A stretch of 64,000 bases of DNA from Micromussa lordhowensis (taxonomy: Eukaryota; Cnidaria; Anthozoa; Scleractinia; Lobophylliidae), in contig OZ026601.1 of the NCBI GenBank assembly GCA_964020085.1, positions 16,467,530 to 16,531,529 on the forward strand. Direction: 5' to 3'. This document shows, in pieces, positions 7,985 to 20,600 of this stretch. A program made the position numbers and the translations under genes. Below the pieces are notes generated by a model, which saw only the letters and a program-made list of their open reading frames with translations, was not told the DNA's origin and ran no database searches. Each line of letters opens with the position of its first letter. Within the stretch, counting starts at the first letter, position 1.

Positions 7985-9203
7985 CTATTTTAGCAGTTTG
8001 CAGTATTTTGTGCATTTGTGTTAAGCAAAAAAGGTTTCGATGGCTTTTGTTGACCAGCTGCCAGTGCAAAAATAAAAGTTGTTTGCTTCATCGGTGTGTG
8101 TTGTTGATGCAATTTCAGGATCACACAAAGTGTAACCTACTCCTTGGATATCTAATACCATTAACTGGATGTTTGACGTCTTGTAGGTGTAGTGGCTGAA
8201 AGCCTCAGCCTTCATGCTTAGTTCTGATATCTCTTCACTACAGATGAAGCCGCCATTGTTTATTAGTTTCACAAAGGGGCCATCAATGAAGGTTTCTATT
8301 GTTACAAACTGATTGCCCATAGATGAGAAGAAAACTTTGTTGTAAGTAAAAGTTTCTCCAAACTCTAGTACTGGTGCTTCTGCATCCATTGACTGTGCAA
8401 AGTTTCGTGCCAGAGCATTCAGTTGCACAGATTTCCTGGTGTGTACTTCAATTGAACCGAACAGCTGAACTATGCCAGGTATCTCTCCTCCTTTGTATTT
8501 GTTTAATACATAATCTCCTTTAGGAAGGCCTGATAGGGCCTTGGCCATATATGCCTCTCTAAATGCACCTTCTGAAAACGACTTACAGTGCAGTGAAAGT
8601 GTGACCGGAAAAGGGTCTAACCACTTCAAATCATTGACTGCAAATTCTTCTACATGAAACATGACAACACTTGTTTCTGGTTCTATAAGCTGGCCCACTT
8701 TCAGCATTTGACTTAGAGAGAGGGAATGCAGTATTACGCACGATTTTGTGACAGCTGTCGCCACACTATTGCACTTTCTTGGGCTAATTGGCTCACTTTT
8801 ATGTAATGGCCGGACGAAGACTGGCAGCACGTCTTTTTGCGATGGCTTATATTCCAGAAATCTGATATGAATGACCTTTGACTAGTCTTTGATCTGATTT
8901 TCATGCGTGTAAGGAGGGCCCCCGTTCGCCCGCGAGAACATCACATTCACAGTTTGTGCCGAAATGCGACTTACAGGCGTCCTTGATATTCTTTAAAGTT
9001 GGTTCTTTGTCGAATGGCACGAGGGTTAAAGGGCCAATGCGGTTGTACTTTTGGCACCTGCCTTGAATGTTTGCCGATAGTCTCTGCACAGTCAAGCTGC
9101 CTTCAGATCCCTTGGGGCTAGCTTTATTGTTCTTTGTACCTACCCGTCTCTTTCCTTGGCGCTTCTTGTAGTCGTCCCACTGCTTACTTTTAACCCGACA
9201 TGA
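7985..9203 (-). pseudogene. Alpha-kinase (MHCK/eEF2K-type) pseudogene
   Basis: Reading from 9203 downward, a basic N-terminal segment (KQWDDYKKRQGKRR) leads into TLVPFDKEPTLKNIKDACK. A +1 shift and a TAG near 8880-8900 then interrupt, and the frame resumes as KVIHIRFLEYKPSQKDV. The domain from 8830 shows alpha-kinase signatures: FREAYMAKAL, then VLDIQGVGYTLCDPEIAS (nucleotide and metal-binding loop), then FCTGSWSTKAI in place of the usual Gly-rich loop. An in-frame TAA at 8021-8023 cuts the protein immediately before HKCTKYCKLL, which matches the C-terminal zinc-binding His/Cys motif of the fold. Alpha-kinases phosphorylate Ser/Thr within helices. With two stops and a shift this copy is probably dead, though an intron around 8880 is a weaker alternative. 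The tandem array begins 78 bases upstream of its N-terminus. Confidence 0.65.
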
Positions 9204-9562
9204 TTAAAACAGGAAATTACCTTGAGGAACAAGAGGAAATCATGCAGCCCACTCAAAATGCTTCAATCGCACATCGCTTAGGAGCCACGCAAAAGATCAT
9301 CGACTAGGATTGTGGGCTATGGCATCATATAGGCCACGAGCGAGCACTGCTAGGCCAAGGAAAGATTAATTTCGTTTCGTTTTATTTTTTCTTAAAAAGT
9401 ATTTTATTTTACATGTTATATTTTTCATGTAAATTTGATTTGAAGTATTTCGATATTATTTTTTTTTGTGTAAAGTTTAACTTAACATGAAATAACATAA
9501 TAAATTACGGAAAACTCCCAAAATATTATACAAGTTCCTTATGGAATTCCTAGGCCACCATA

Positions 9563-9740
9563 ATACTCAGCCCCACAGGCATCATGTAAACATGAATACT
9601 CAGCCCCACAGGCATCATGTAAACATGAATACTCAGCCCCACAGGCATTGTGCAAACAGTATATTTAGCCCCACAGGCATTAAACATTATGCTGTGCCCC
9701 ACAGGCAAAACAGCATCTCACCTGACAGGTGTTATACATA
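9563..9740 (+). repeat. CCCCACAGGCAT minisatellite in unit 1 (repeated in every unit)
   Basis: The core AGCCCCACAGGCAT occurs four times and a GCCCCACAGGCA variant once. The first three are 33 bp apart with near-identical spacers (CATGTAAACATGAATACT). Later copies degenerate and end in CACCTGACAGGTG. The same block recurs about 4.2 kb apart through the array. Confidence 0.85.
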
Positions 9741-10018
9741 GCAAAAATATATCTGCATCCTATCCAAAGTGGGTAATAGGTTATTGTTATAGCAACTGGA
9801 GATGCCGCGAGATAAAAGCTATTATAAAAGAAAAATATGTTATAATTGAAGGGTTTCGTGCAAAAAGGGGGCATATATCGGTTTTTAGCGGATTTAATTT
9901 TCTGCAGGATCAAGCTAGTTTTAGGCAGAGTGACTTGTGTTGACATGAAAAACATTGTTCCATAACTGTTTTTGTTGGTTTGTGCTTCGTTTTCGCAAAA
10001 CAACGCATGCAAAAAAAA

Positions 10019-10064
10019 CTCAGTCTCTGAAAATCAAAAGAAACCCTTTGTTTCACAGACTGAG
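10019..10064. repeat. Stem-loop: 14-bp inverted repeat before a poly-A run
   Basis: CTCAGTCTCTGAAA (10019-10032) pairs with TTTCACAGACTGAG (10051-10064) with one mismatch and an 18-base loop. A run of 13 A follows at 10080-10092. It recurs in each unit, and the A-run length differs between units. No function is assigned. Confidence 0.6.
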
Positions 10065-10140
10065 ATGCTCATTTCGCTTAAAAAAAAAAAAACAAACAAA
10101 AATAGTTTACTAGTTAAATGTTGATTTCACGAAAATACTA

Positions 10141-10370
10141 GACTGCGAGCAGTCTCTCTTTTCCTCGAAAATCCATGGGGATAAATGGAAGGAAGAACGC
10201 AAAACAATATGAGCATGACTGCGACGTAAGATACGAGTGGCGCATCTGCCGCCCACGCTAGTTTTGGCATCGCGGCTTCGCATATCACGCTCGGACGCTC
10301 ATGTTGATTTCCGTTCCTCGTTCCATTTTTCTCTACAGATTTTTGAGCAAAAGAGACACCGCTCGCAGTC
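10141..10370. mobile_element. Long-TIR MITE, 230 bp, TA-flanked (one per array unit)
   Basis: The ends are GACTGCGAGC and GCTCGCAGTC, both flanked by TA, which fits a 2-bp TA target duplication. The terminal inverted repeats can be followed for about 65 bases with scattered mismatches (TCTCTTTT, AAAATC and AAATGGAA blocks on both sides), leaving a short centre. It has no coding capacity. Copies in units 2-10 lie at 14346, 18551, 22744, 26937, 31130, 35324, 39531, 43738 and 47945 (230 bp each). The superfamily is undetermined; TA duplications occur with Tc1/mariner-type transposases. Confidence 0.65.
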
Positions 10371-11271
10371 TACAAGAATACGTGATCGCAGAGATGCTCT
10401 TTTGACTTACGGCAGAGCAAAATGTTGACTTTGTGAAGCCTTCAAGGTTACGGTTCTGTCATCTGATCCCAGAAGTTCGAAACACTACAAATCATGCCGA
10501 TTTGAAATAAAATTTATGTTATAATCGATTGCTACTTGTTGTCATTATCTGTGTGAATCCCTGCGTCAATAACTTCCAAAAATCCACTTCCTCTTATGGT
10601 ATGTTGCTGTTTACCAGGCCACCAAACCAATGAAACGTCCACTGAGTACGATCGCAATGCATGCCGGGAAGGTTCATTTCGCCTTGTGCGTCCACAACCA
10701 CATTCCGATTGATGCAAGACATGTTTTATAAGTCAAAAACCAGTTCTCCCTTTCCAAACTTTGACACCGGCAACGTTGGCAAAGGAGCCACAACTCACGA
10801 GAAGCATTTTTTCTTGGGCAAGAACTGCTCTTGGACTTTGCTGCCTGGATCGACCTGATTTCAAATGACGATAACATGAGTATATCCTCGCTCGAACATC
10901 AGAACACATTTTGGTTTTTTAAAACATGCTGGTGACTTACAGGTTTATCAAGGCTTTATGATGCCTCTCAACCACCAGGCAGGCATGCAAGGTACTTTAA
11001 AACAAGGCTTAAAATATTAATTGACAGAGCTCTAAGGCAACACTATTTCCTTTTGACGCTTGATCAATTCACGTCACAATAACCAATGTTAACAATCCGT
11101 TCCCAGATTTCCGCTTGTGTGCTATTTTCCCTTGACTAAAAAAAAGTGCAGCTAAGATTCTGTGGGATTTGATTTTGACAATGTTAACAGAAAAAATAAG
11201 TCAGTTTATATTACTGTTTATATATTAGAAAATTAGCAACAAAAATGTATTACAAAATACACGCATTGTCC

Positions 11272-11276
11272 CATGG
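11272..11276. repeat. Target-site duplication CATGG, left side of gypsy insertion
   Basis: CATGG directly precedes the LTR here and directly follows the far LTR at 53076-53080. This marks the two ends of a single original insertion although 41 kb now separates them. The same CATGG precedes the LTR in every array unit. Confidence 0.85.
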
Positions 11277-11397
11277 TGTTATGCGAGTCAAAACTGCGCC
11301 ATGTGCGATTAGCCAACTCCACTTTAATACCAAATATGGGCATTACAAAATGGTCCAAAACTATGACATAATCGAGCTAACAATAGCTATCATAACA
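11277..11397 (-). repeat. Gypsy LTR (3' LTR of the element), unit 1
   Basis: The 121-bp LTR starts TGTTATG and ends CATAACA, a 7-bp inverted repeat with TG...CA ends. It matches the other LTR at 52955-53075 at all but one base (C versus T at LTR position 13). Copies in units 2-10 begin at 15482, 19687, 23880, 28073, 32266, 36460, 40667, 44874 and 49081. LTRs normally carry the promoter and polyadenylation signal. Confidence 0.9.
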
Positions 11398-11409
11398 TCT
11401 TCCCCTTTA
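11398..11409 (-). promoter_or_regulatory. Polypurine tract of the gypsy element, unit 1
   Basis: On the minus strand AAAGGGGAAGA directly abuts the 3' LTR. This is the usual primer site for plus-strand DNA synthesis. It is present in each unit next to the LTR. Confidence 0.8.
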
Positions 11410-11541
11410 ACGAAATACACTGATAAGCTCCAAAAACAATGAAATAAAAACAAAGAAATGTGAACAGTTTCTCAGAGTCTATAAAGTTCAGTAAACTAAG
11501 TCCTTGAGTCTCTCAGACAGTTCAACTACTCATTTAAAAGT

Positions 11542-13487
11542 TCAAGAGACAAAATCACTGAATCTCTTTGGTGGTTTCACCACTCTGGTACGGGTGCGCT
11601 TTGTGGGCATTGCAAGCACAGGATTAGGAGGAATATCAGCCACAGAATCAGAAGAGGTACAGGTTGCTGGATCAGGTAAGTTTGGGCTGTTTCCTTTTGG
11701 ATCAGGAGCGGCAGCATCAGCAACAGGCTGTTCATTGGGATCTTCTGAGGGCACTTTCTGGGCAGTATTGGATGCTGACTGTTCCTTGGGCTTAAGAAAG
11801 TGTCTGTTTCGGCGAATGTTATCGCTCCCAGTGTTCACCAGATAGGATCTGTCTGACAGCTGTTCAACAAGGGTTCCAGCTTGCCAAATATGTCCTTTTT
11901 TGAGAGGTGCGACTCTAACTTCTTGTCCAACTTCCAGCTGTGGTAGTGGGTGTGCTGACCGATCGTAATAGCTCTTTGCTTTCTGCCTTTTCAACTCGAT
12001 TTTCTTTTCAACACCTTCAACAACTTAAGGGCGGAGCAGGGTTGAGGCTGTTGGCTTTAGTGTCTTTGTTCTTCATGACATGAGTCTTTGTGCTGGACTT
12101 GATCCAATGGTTTCAACAGGTGTGTTTCTGTATTCTAACAGGGCAAGCCATGGATCTCTGCCATCCCGGAGGGCTTTCTTGAACAAGTTCTTAGTGACCT
12201 TCACTGCAGACTCTGCCTTGCCATTTGCCTTGTGATGATGTGGAGAAGACGTTACATGTTTGAATTCCCACTCTTCGGCGAATCGTCTGAACTCATGACT
12301 TACGAGTTGCGGTCCATTGTCAGATACGAGAACATCTGGGATTCCATGCCTGCTGAACTGTTCCTTTAAGAACTGTATGATGGTCGGAGAGGTCATGTCA
12401 GCCACTTCTTGGACTTCCACAAAGTCTGAATAGTAATCTACTAACACGACATACTCTTTCCTATGGAGAGTGAACATGTCAACGGCTACACGACTCCAAG
12501 GACGATCTGGAACTTTTGAAGTCTGCATGGGCTCTTTGGGGTTCCATGTCTGGAATTCTGCACAGACTGAACACTGCGAGACAGCTTCCTTAATCTCACT
12601 GCTCATTCCAGGCCAGAAAACTGAATCTCGGGCCTTTCTCAGACACGATTGGATGCCAAGGTGGCTTGAGTGACTTCGTGCAATGATCTCAGGTCTGATC
12701 GTCTTGGGAATGATGATACGTTGGCGCTTGAACAAGATGCCATTATGCAGAGAGATTTCGTCCCGATAGTTCCAGTAATCTCTAATTGGAATAGGTACCT
12801 GGCTTTTCTGTTCAGGCCATCCTACCAACACGGTGGTCTTCAGGGTCTGAAGAACTGTATCCTGCTCTGTCGCTTTCTGCAGCTGAGCTAATCTTTCACT
12901 GGACACAATTAATGATTCCAAAGGGTTTAAGGTTTCAACTTCCAATGCAAACACTTGAAACTCTTTGTCTTCCTCTCCTTGGCTAGCGAGGTAGGCTCTG
13001 GAAAGATGATCTGCTATGTACATCTGCGAACCTGGTTTGTATGTGACATCCAGATTGAACCGTTGTAGGCGGAGTAACATCCTTTGCAATCTACATGGGG
13101 CTGCTAACACGGATTTCTTGAAAATGGCTTGAAGAGGCTTGTGGTCAGATTCTACTGTGATCCTTTCTCGTCGGGATATGTACTGGCTGAACCTCTGACA
13201 GGCAAACACGATTGCAAGACATTCTTTCTCTATTTGAGCATACCTTCTCTCGGTTGGTGAGAGTGTTTTTGATGCAAAGGCTACAGGTTGACCGTTCTGA
13301 AGAAGGACTGCGCCCAAACCTTTTTCGCTTGCATCACATTGAAGGGTGACTTCTGCATTGCAATCATAATACTTGAGAATGGGGTGGTTAACCAAAAGCT
13401 TCTTTACTTCCTTGAAGGCTGTGTCATGCTGTTTAGCTCATGTGAACTTAGCATCCTTAGAGGTTAGGTCCCTTAGAGGCTGTGCTA
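11542..13487 (-). pseudogene. Gypsy pol 3' part: RNase H and integrase, unit 1
   Basis: Two ORFs in one frame (13395-12073 and 11994-11542) are joined through stops. RNase H shows LQCDASEKGLGAVL, IEKECLAIVFA and VESDHKPLQAI with the acidic catalytic residues. Integrase shows an HHCC zinc region (HSSHLGIQ to CSVCAEF) and the DDE residues in VAVDMFTL, VLVSDNGPQ and HHHKANGKAE. The C-terminal GQEVRVAP...IWQAGTLVEQL segment resembles the integrase tail. In-frame stops lie at 13438-13440 (TGA within FT-AKQHD), 12073-12075 (TGA) and 12025-12027 (TAA). All full-length units share them, so the element was already dead, or died once, before amplification. The unit ends inside the RT/RNase H connection at the tandem junction. 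Confidence 0.9.
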
Positions 13488-16400
13488 GGAGCCACGCAAA
13501 AGATCATCGACTAGGATTGTGGGCTATGGCATCATATAGGCCACGAGCGAGCACTGCTAGGCCAAGGAAAGATTAATTTCGTTTCGTTTTATTTTTTCTT
13601 AAAAAGTATTTTATTTTACATGTTATATTTTTCATGTAAATTTGATTTGAAGTATTTCGATATTATTTTTTTTTGTGTAAAGTTTAACTTAACATGAAAT
13701 AACATAATAAATTACGGAAAACTCCCAAAATATTATACAAGTTCCTTATGGAATTCCTAGGCCACCATAATACTCAGCCCCACAGGCATCATGTAAACAT
13801 GAATACTCAGCCCCACAGGCATCATGTAAACATGAATACTCAGCCCCACAGGCATTGTGCAAACAGTATATTTAGCCCCACAGGCATTAAACATTATGCT
13901 GCGCCCCACAGGCAAAACAGCATCTCACCTGACAGGTGTTATACATAGCAAAAATATATCTGCATCCTATCCAAAGTGGGTAATAGGTTATTGTTATAGC
14001 AACTGGAGATGCCGCGAGATAAAAGCTATTATAAAAGAAAAATATGTTATAATTGAAGGGTTTCGTGCAAAAAGGGGGCATATATCGGTTTTTAGCGGAT
14101 TTAATTTTCTGCAGGATCAAGCTAGTTTTAGGCAGAGTGACTTGTGTTGACATGAAAAACATTGTTCCATAACTGTTTTTGTTGGTTTGTGCTTCATTTT
14201 CGCAAAACAACGCATGCAAAAAAAACTCAGTCTCTGAAAATCAAAAGAAACCCTTTGTTTCACAGACTGAGATGCTCATTTCGCTTAAAAAAAAAAACAA
14301 ACAAAAATAGTTTACTAGTTAAATGTTGATTTCACGAAAATACTAGACTGCGAGCAGTCTCTCTTTTCCTCGAAAATCCATGGGGATAAATGGAAGGAAG
14401 AACGCAAAACAATATGAGCATGACTGCGACGTAAGATACGAGTGGCGCATCTGCCGCCCACGCTAGTTTTGGCATCGCGGCTTCGCATATCACGCTCGGA
14501 CGCTCATGTTGATTTCCGTTCCTCGTTCCATTTTTCTCTACGGATTTTTGAGCAAAAGAGACACCGCTCGCAGTCTACAAGAATACGTGATCGCAGAGAT
14601 GCTCTTTTGACTTACGGCAGAGCAAAATGTTGACTTTGTGAAGCCTTCAAGGTTACGGTTCTGTCATCTGATCCCAGAAGTTCGAAACACTACAAATCAT
14701 GCCGATTTGAAATAAAATTTATGTTATAATCGATTGCTACTTGTTGTCATTATCTGTGTGAATCCCTGCGTCAATAACTTCCAAAAATCCACTTCCTCTT
14801 ATGGTATGTTGCTGTTTACCAGGCCACCAAACCAATGAAACGTCCACTGAGTACGATCGCAATGCATGCCGGGAAGGTTCATTTCGCCTTGTGCGTCCAC
14901 AACCACATTCCGATTGATGCAAGACATGTTTTATAAGTCAAAAACCAGTTCTCCCTTTCCAAACTTTGACACCGGCAACGTTGGCAAAGGGGCCACAACT
15001 CACGAGAAGCATTTTTTCTTGGGCAAGAACTGCTCTTGGACTTTGCTGCCTGGATCGACCTGATTTCAAATGACGATAACATGAGTATATCCTCGCTCGA
15101 ACATCAGAGCACATTTTGGTTTTTTAAAACGTGCTGGTGACTTACAGGTTTATCAAGGCTTTATGATGCCTCTCAACCACCAGGCAGGCATGCAAGGTAC
15201 TTTAAAACAAGGCTTAAAATATTAATTGACAGAGCTCTAAGGCAACACTATTTCCTTTTGACGCTTGATCAATTCACGTCACAATAACCAATGTTAACAA
15301 TCCGTTCCCAGATTTCCGCTTGTGTGCTTTTTTCCCTTGACTCAAAAAAAGTGCAGCTAAGATTCTGTGGGATTTGATTTTGACAATGTTAACAGAAAAA
15401 ATAAGTCAGTTTATATTACTGTTTATATATTAGAAAATTAGCAACAAAAATGTATTACAAAATACACGCATTGTCCCATGGTGTTATGCGAGTCAAAACT
15501 GCGCCATGTGCGATTAGCCAACTCCACTTTAATACCAAATATGGGCATTACAAAATGGTCCAAAACTATGACATAATCGAGCTAACAATAGCTATCATAA
15601 CATCTTCCCCTTTAACGAAATACACTGATAAGCTCCAAAAACAATGAAATAAAAACAAAGAAATGTGAACAGTTTCTCAGAGTCTATAAAGTTCAGTAAA
15701 CTAAGTCCTTGAGTCTCTCAGACAGTTCAACTACTCATTTAAAAGTTCAAGAGACAAAATCACTGAATCTCTTTGGTGGTTTCACCACTCTGGTACGGGT
15801 GCGCTTTGTGGGCATTGCAAGCACAGGATTAGGAGGAATATCAGCCACAGAATCAGAAGAGGTACAGGTTGCTGGATCAGGTAAGTTTAGGCTGTTTCCT
15901 TTTGGATCAGGAGCGGCAGCATCAGCAACAGGCTGTTCATTGGGATCTTCTGAGGGCACTTTCTGGGCAGTATTGGATGCTGACTGTTCCTTGGGCTTAA
16001 GAAAGTGTCTGTTTCGGCGAATGTTATCGCTCCCAGTGTTCACCAGATAGGATCTGTCTGACAGCTGTTCAACAAGGGTTCCAGCTTGCCAAATATGTCC
16101 TTTTTTGAGAGGTGCGACTCTAACTTCTTGTCCAACTTCCAGCTGTGGTAGTGGGTGTGCTGACCGATCGTAATAGCTCTTTGCTTTCTGCCTTTTCAAC
16201 TCGATTTTCTTTTCAACACCTTCAACAACTTAAGGGCGGAGCAGGGTTGAGGCTGTTGGCTTTAGTGTCTTTGTTCTTCATGACATGAGTCTTTGTGCTG
16301 GACTTGATCCAATGGTTTCAACAGGTGTGTTTCTGTATTCTAACAGGGCAAGCCATGGATCTCTGCCATCCCGGAGGGCTTTCTTGAACAAGTTCTTAGT

Positions 16401-17692
16401 GACCTTCACTGCAGACTCTGCCTTGCCATTTGCCTTGTGATGATGTGGAGAAGACGTTACATGTTTGAATTCCCACTCTTCGGCGAATCGTCTGAACTCA
16501 TGACTTACGAGTTGCGGTCCATTGTCAGATACGAGAACATCTGGGATTCCATGCCTGCTGAACTGTTCCTTTAAGAACTGTATGATGGTCGGAGAGGTCA
16601 TGTCAGCCACTTCTTGGACTTCCACAAAGTCTGAATAGTAATCTACTAACACGACATACTCTTTCCTATGGAGAGTGAACATGTCAACGGCTACACGACT
16701 CCAAGGACGATCTGGAACTTTTGAAGTCTGCATGGGCTCTTTGGGGTTCCATGTCTGGAATTCTGCACAGACTGAACACTGCGAGACAGCTTCCTTAATC
16801 TCACTGCTCATTCCAGGCCAGAAAACTGAATCTCGGGCCTTTCTCAGACACGATTGGATGCCAAGGTGGCTTGAGTGACTTCGTGCAATGATCTCAGGTC
16901 TGATCGTCTTGGGAATGATGATACGTTGGCGCTTGAACAAGATGCCATTATGCAGAGAGATTTCGTCCCGATAGTTCCAGTAATCTCTAATTGGAATAGG
17001 TACCTGGCTTTTCTGTTCAGGCCATCCTACCAACACGGTGGTCTTCAGGGTCTGAAGAACTGTATCCTGCTCTGTCGCTTTCTGCAGCTGAGCTAATCTT
17101 TCACTGGACACAATTAATGATTCCAAAGGGTTTAAGGTTTCAACTTCCAATGCAAACACTTGAAACTCTTTGTCTTCCTCTCCTTGGCTAGCGAGGTAGG
17201 CTCTGGAAAGATGATCTGCTATGTACATCTGCGAACCTGGTTTGTATGTGACATCCAGATTGAACCGTTGTAGGCGGAGTAACATCCTTTGCAATCTACA
17301 TGGGGCTGCTAACACGGATTTCTTGAAAATGGCTTGAAGAGGCTTGTGGTCAGATTCTACTGTGATCCTTTCTCGTCGGGATATGTACTGGCTGAACCTC
17401 TGACAGGCAAACACGATTGCAAGACATTCTTTCTCTATTTGAGCATACCTTCTCTCGGTTGGTGAGAGTGTTTTTGATGCAAAGGCTACAGGTTGACCGT
17501 TCTGAAGAAGGACTGCGCCCAAACCTTTTTCGCTTGCATCACATTGAAGGGTGACTTCTGCATTGCAATCATAATACTTGAGAATGGGGTGGTTAACCAC
17601 AAGCTTCTTTACTTCCTTGAAGGCTGTGTCATGCTGTTTAGCTCATGTGAACTTAGCATCCTTAGAGGTTAGGTCCCTTAGAGGCTGTGCTA
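13488..17692 (-). repeat. Array unit 2
   Basis: 4205 bp, with MITE 14346-14575 and LTR 15482-15602. The poly-A run is 11 bases. It carries GTTTAGGCTG and CCACAAGC in the pol segment and lacks the 14-bp deletion, so it shares more with unit 3 than with unit 1. Confidence 0.95.
15747..17692 (-). pseudogene. Gypsy RNase H and integrase, unit 2
   Basis: Full-length 440-residue RNase H/integrase ORF (17600-16278) plus integrase tail (16199-15747). It has the same three stops as unit 1 and a Pro to Leu change in the tail (GNSLNLP). Confidence 0.9.
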
Positions 17693-20600
17693 GGAGCCAC
17701 GCAAAAGATCATCGACTAGGATTGTGGGCTATGGCATCATATAGGCCACGAGCGAGCACTGCTAGGCCAAGGAAAGATTAATTTCGTTTCGTTTTATTTT
17801 TTCTTAAAAAGTATTTTATTTTACATGTTATATTTTTCATGTAAATTTGATTTGAAGTATTTCGATATTATTTTTTTTTGTGTAAAGTTTAACTTAACAT
17901 GAAATAACATAATAAATTACGGAAAACTCCCAAAATATTATACAAGTTCCTTATGGAATTCCTAGGCCACCATAATACTCAGCCCCACAGGCATCATGTA
18001 AACATGAATACTCAGCCCCACAGGCATCATGTAAACATGAATACTCAGCCCCACAGGCATTGTGCAAACAGTATATTTAGCCCCACAGGCATTAAACATT
18101 ATGCTGCGCCCCACAGGCAAAACAGCATCTCACCTGACAGGTGTTATACATAGCAAAAATATATCTGCATCCTATCCAAAGTGGGTAATAGGTTATTGTT
18201 ATAGCAACTGGAGATGCCGCGAGATAAAAGCTATTATAAAAGAAAAATATGTTATAATTGAAGGGTTTCGTGCAAAAAGGGGGCATATATCGGTTTTTAG
18301 CGGATTTAATTTTCTGCAGGATCAAGCTAGTTTTAGGCAGAGTGACTTGTGTTGACATGAAAAACATTGTTCCATAACTGTTTTTGTTGGTTTGTGCTTC
18401 ATTTTCGCAAAACAACGCATGCAAAAAAAACTCAGTCTCTGAAAATCAAAAGAAACCCTTTGTTTCACAGACTGAGATGCTCATTTCGCTTAAAAAAAAA
18501 AACAAACAAAAATAGTTTACTAGTTAAATGTTGATTTCACGAAAATACTAGACTGCGAGCAGTCTCTCTTTTCCTCGAAAATCCATGGGGATAAATGGAA
18601 GGAAGAACGCAAAACAATATGAGCATGACTGCGACGTAAGATACGAGTGGCGCATCTGCCGCCCACGCTAGTTTTGGCATCGCGGCTTCGCATATCACGC
18701 TCGGACGCTCATGTTGATTTCCGTTCCTCGTTCCATTTTTCTCTACGGATTTTTGAGCAAAAGAGACACCGCTCGCAGTCTACAAGAATACGTGATCGCA
18801 GAGATGCTCTTTTGACTTACGGCAGAGCAAAATGTTGACTTTGTGAAGCCTTCAAGGTTACGGTTCTGTCATCTGATCCCAGAAGTTCGAAACACTACAA
18901 ATCATGCCGATTTGAAATAAAATTTATGTTATAATCGATTGCTACTTGTTGTCATTATCTGTGTGAATCCCTGCGTCAATAACTTCCAAAAATCCACTTC
19001 CTCTTATGGTATGTTGCTGTTTACCAGGCCACCAAACCAATGAAACGTCCACTGAGTACGATCGCAATGCATGCCGGGAAGGTTCATTTCGCCTTGTGCG
19101 TCCACAACCACATTCCGATTGATGCAAGACATGTTTTATAAGTCAAAAACCAGTTCTCCCTTTCCAAACTTTGACACCGGCAACGTTGGCAAAGGGGCCA
19201 CAACTCACGAGAAGCATTTTTTCTTGGGCAAGAACTGCTCTTGGACTTTGCTGCCTGGATCGACCTGATTTCAAATGACGATAACATGAGTATATCCTCG
19301 CTCGAACATCAGAGCACATTTTGGTTTTTTAAAACGTGCTGGTGACTTACAGGTTTATCAAGGCTTTATGATGCCTCTCAACCACCAGGCAGGCATGCAA
19401 GGTACTTTAAAACAAGGCTTAAAATATTAATTGACAGAGCTCTAAGGCAACACTATTTCCTTTTGACGCTTGATCAATTCACGTCACAATAACCAATGTT
19501 AACAATCCGTTCCCAGATTTCCGCTTGTGTGCTTTTTTCCCTTGACTCAAAAAAAGTGCAGCTAAGATTCTGTGGGATTTGATTTTGACAATGTTAACAG
19601 AAAAAATAAGTCAGTTTATATTACTGTTTATATATTAGAAAATTAGCAACAAAAATGTATTACAAAATACACGCATTGTCCCATGGTGTTATGCGAGTCA
19701 AAACTGCGCCATGTGCGATTAGCCAACTCCACTTTAATACCAAATATGGGCATTACAAAATGGTCCAAAACTATGACATAATCGAGCTAACAATAGCTAT
19801 CATAACATCTTCCCCTTTAACGAAATACACTGATAAGCTCCAAAAACAATGAAATAAAAACAAAGAAATGTGAACAGTTTCTCAGAGTCTATAAAGTTCA
19901 GTAAACTAAGTCCTTGAGTCTCTCAGACAGTTCAACTACTCATTTAAAAGTTCAAGAGACAAAATCACTGAATCTCTTTGGTGGTTTCACCACTCTGGTA
20001 CGGGTGCGCTTTGTGGGCATTGCAAGCACAGGATTAGGAGGAATATCAGCCACAGAATCAGAAGAGGTACAGGTTGCTGGATCAGGTAAGTTTAGGCTGT
20101 TTCCTTTTGGATCAGGAGCGGCAGCATCAGCAACAGGCTGTTCATTGGGATCTTCTGAGGGCACTTTCTGGGCAGTATTGGATGCTGACTGTTCCTTGGG
20201 CTTAAGAAAGTGTCTGTTTCGGCGAATGTTATCGCTCCCAGTGTTCACCAGATAGGATCTGTCTGACAGCTGTTCAACAAGGGTTCCAGCTTGCCAAATA
20301 TGTCCTTTTTTGAGAGGTGCGACTCTAACTTCTTGTCCAACTTCCAGCTGTGGTAGTGGGTGTGCTGACCGATCGTAATAGCTCTTTGCTTTCTGCCTTT
20401 TCAACTCGATTTTCTTTTCAACACCTTCAACAACTTAAGGGCGGAGCAGGGTTGAGGCTGTTGGCTTTAGTGTCTTTGTTCTTCATGACATGAGTCTTTG
20501 TGCTGGACTTGATCCAATGGTTTCAACAGGTGTGTTTCTGTATTCTAACAGGGCAAGCCATGGATCTCTGCCATCCCGGAGGGCTTTCTTGAACAAGTTC

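Larger units (their letters stand above)
9281..13487 (-). repeat. Array unit 1 (most divergent, left edge)
   Basis: 4207 bp, with MITE 10141-10370 and LTR 11277-11397. Private bases include GCTGTGCCCC (9696 region), CTTCGTTTTC (9986 region), CTACAGATTT (10334), AAAGGAGCC (10785), CAGAACAC and AAACATGCTGG (10900-10930). It shares TGTGCTATTTTCCC only with unit 10 and GTTTGGGCTG only with units 7 and 10. Confidence 0.95.

Noticed and set aside
9563..9740. CRISPR-like regular repeats (CCCCACAGGCAT every 33 bp)
   Set aside because: The spacers are also nearly identical, the copies decay, and the context is eukaryotic. It is a minisatellite.
9541..9943. Plus-strand ORFs of 60-110 residues repeated ten times in the array flank and over pol
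   Set aside because: They recur only because the units are copied. They show no domain or codon signature, and those over pol are antisense shadows of RNase H/integrase.
10440..10500. tRNA-like B-box (GTTCGAAAC) suggesting a SINE
   Set aside because: No matching A-box or tRNA-like fold could be found upstream at the right distance.
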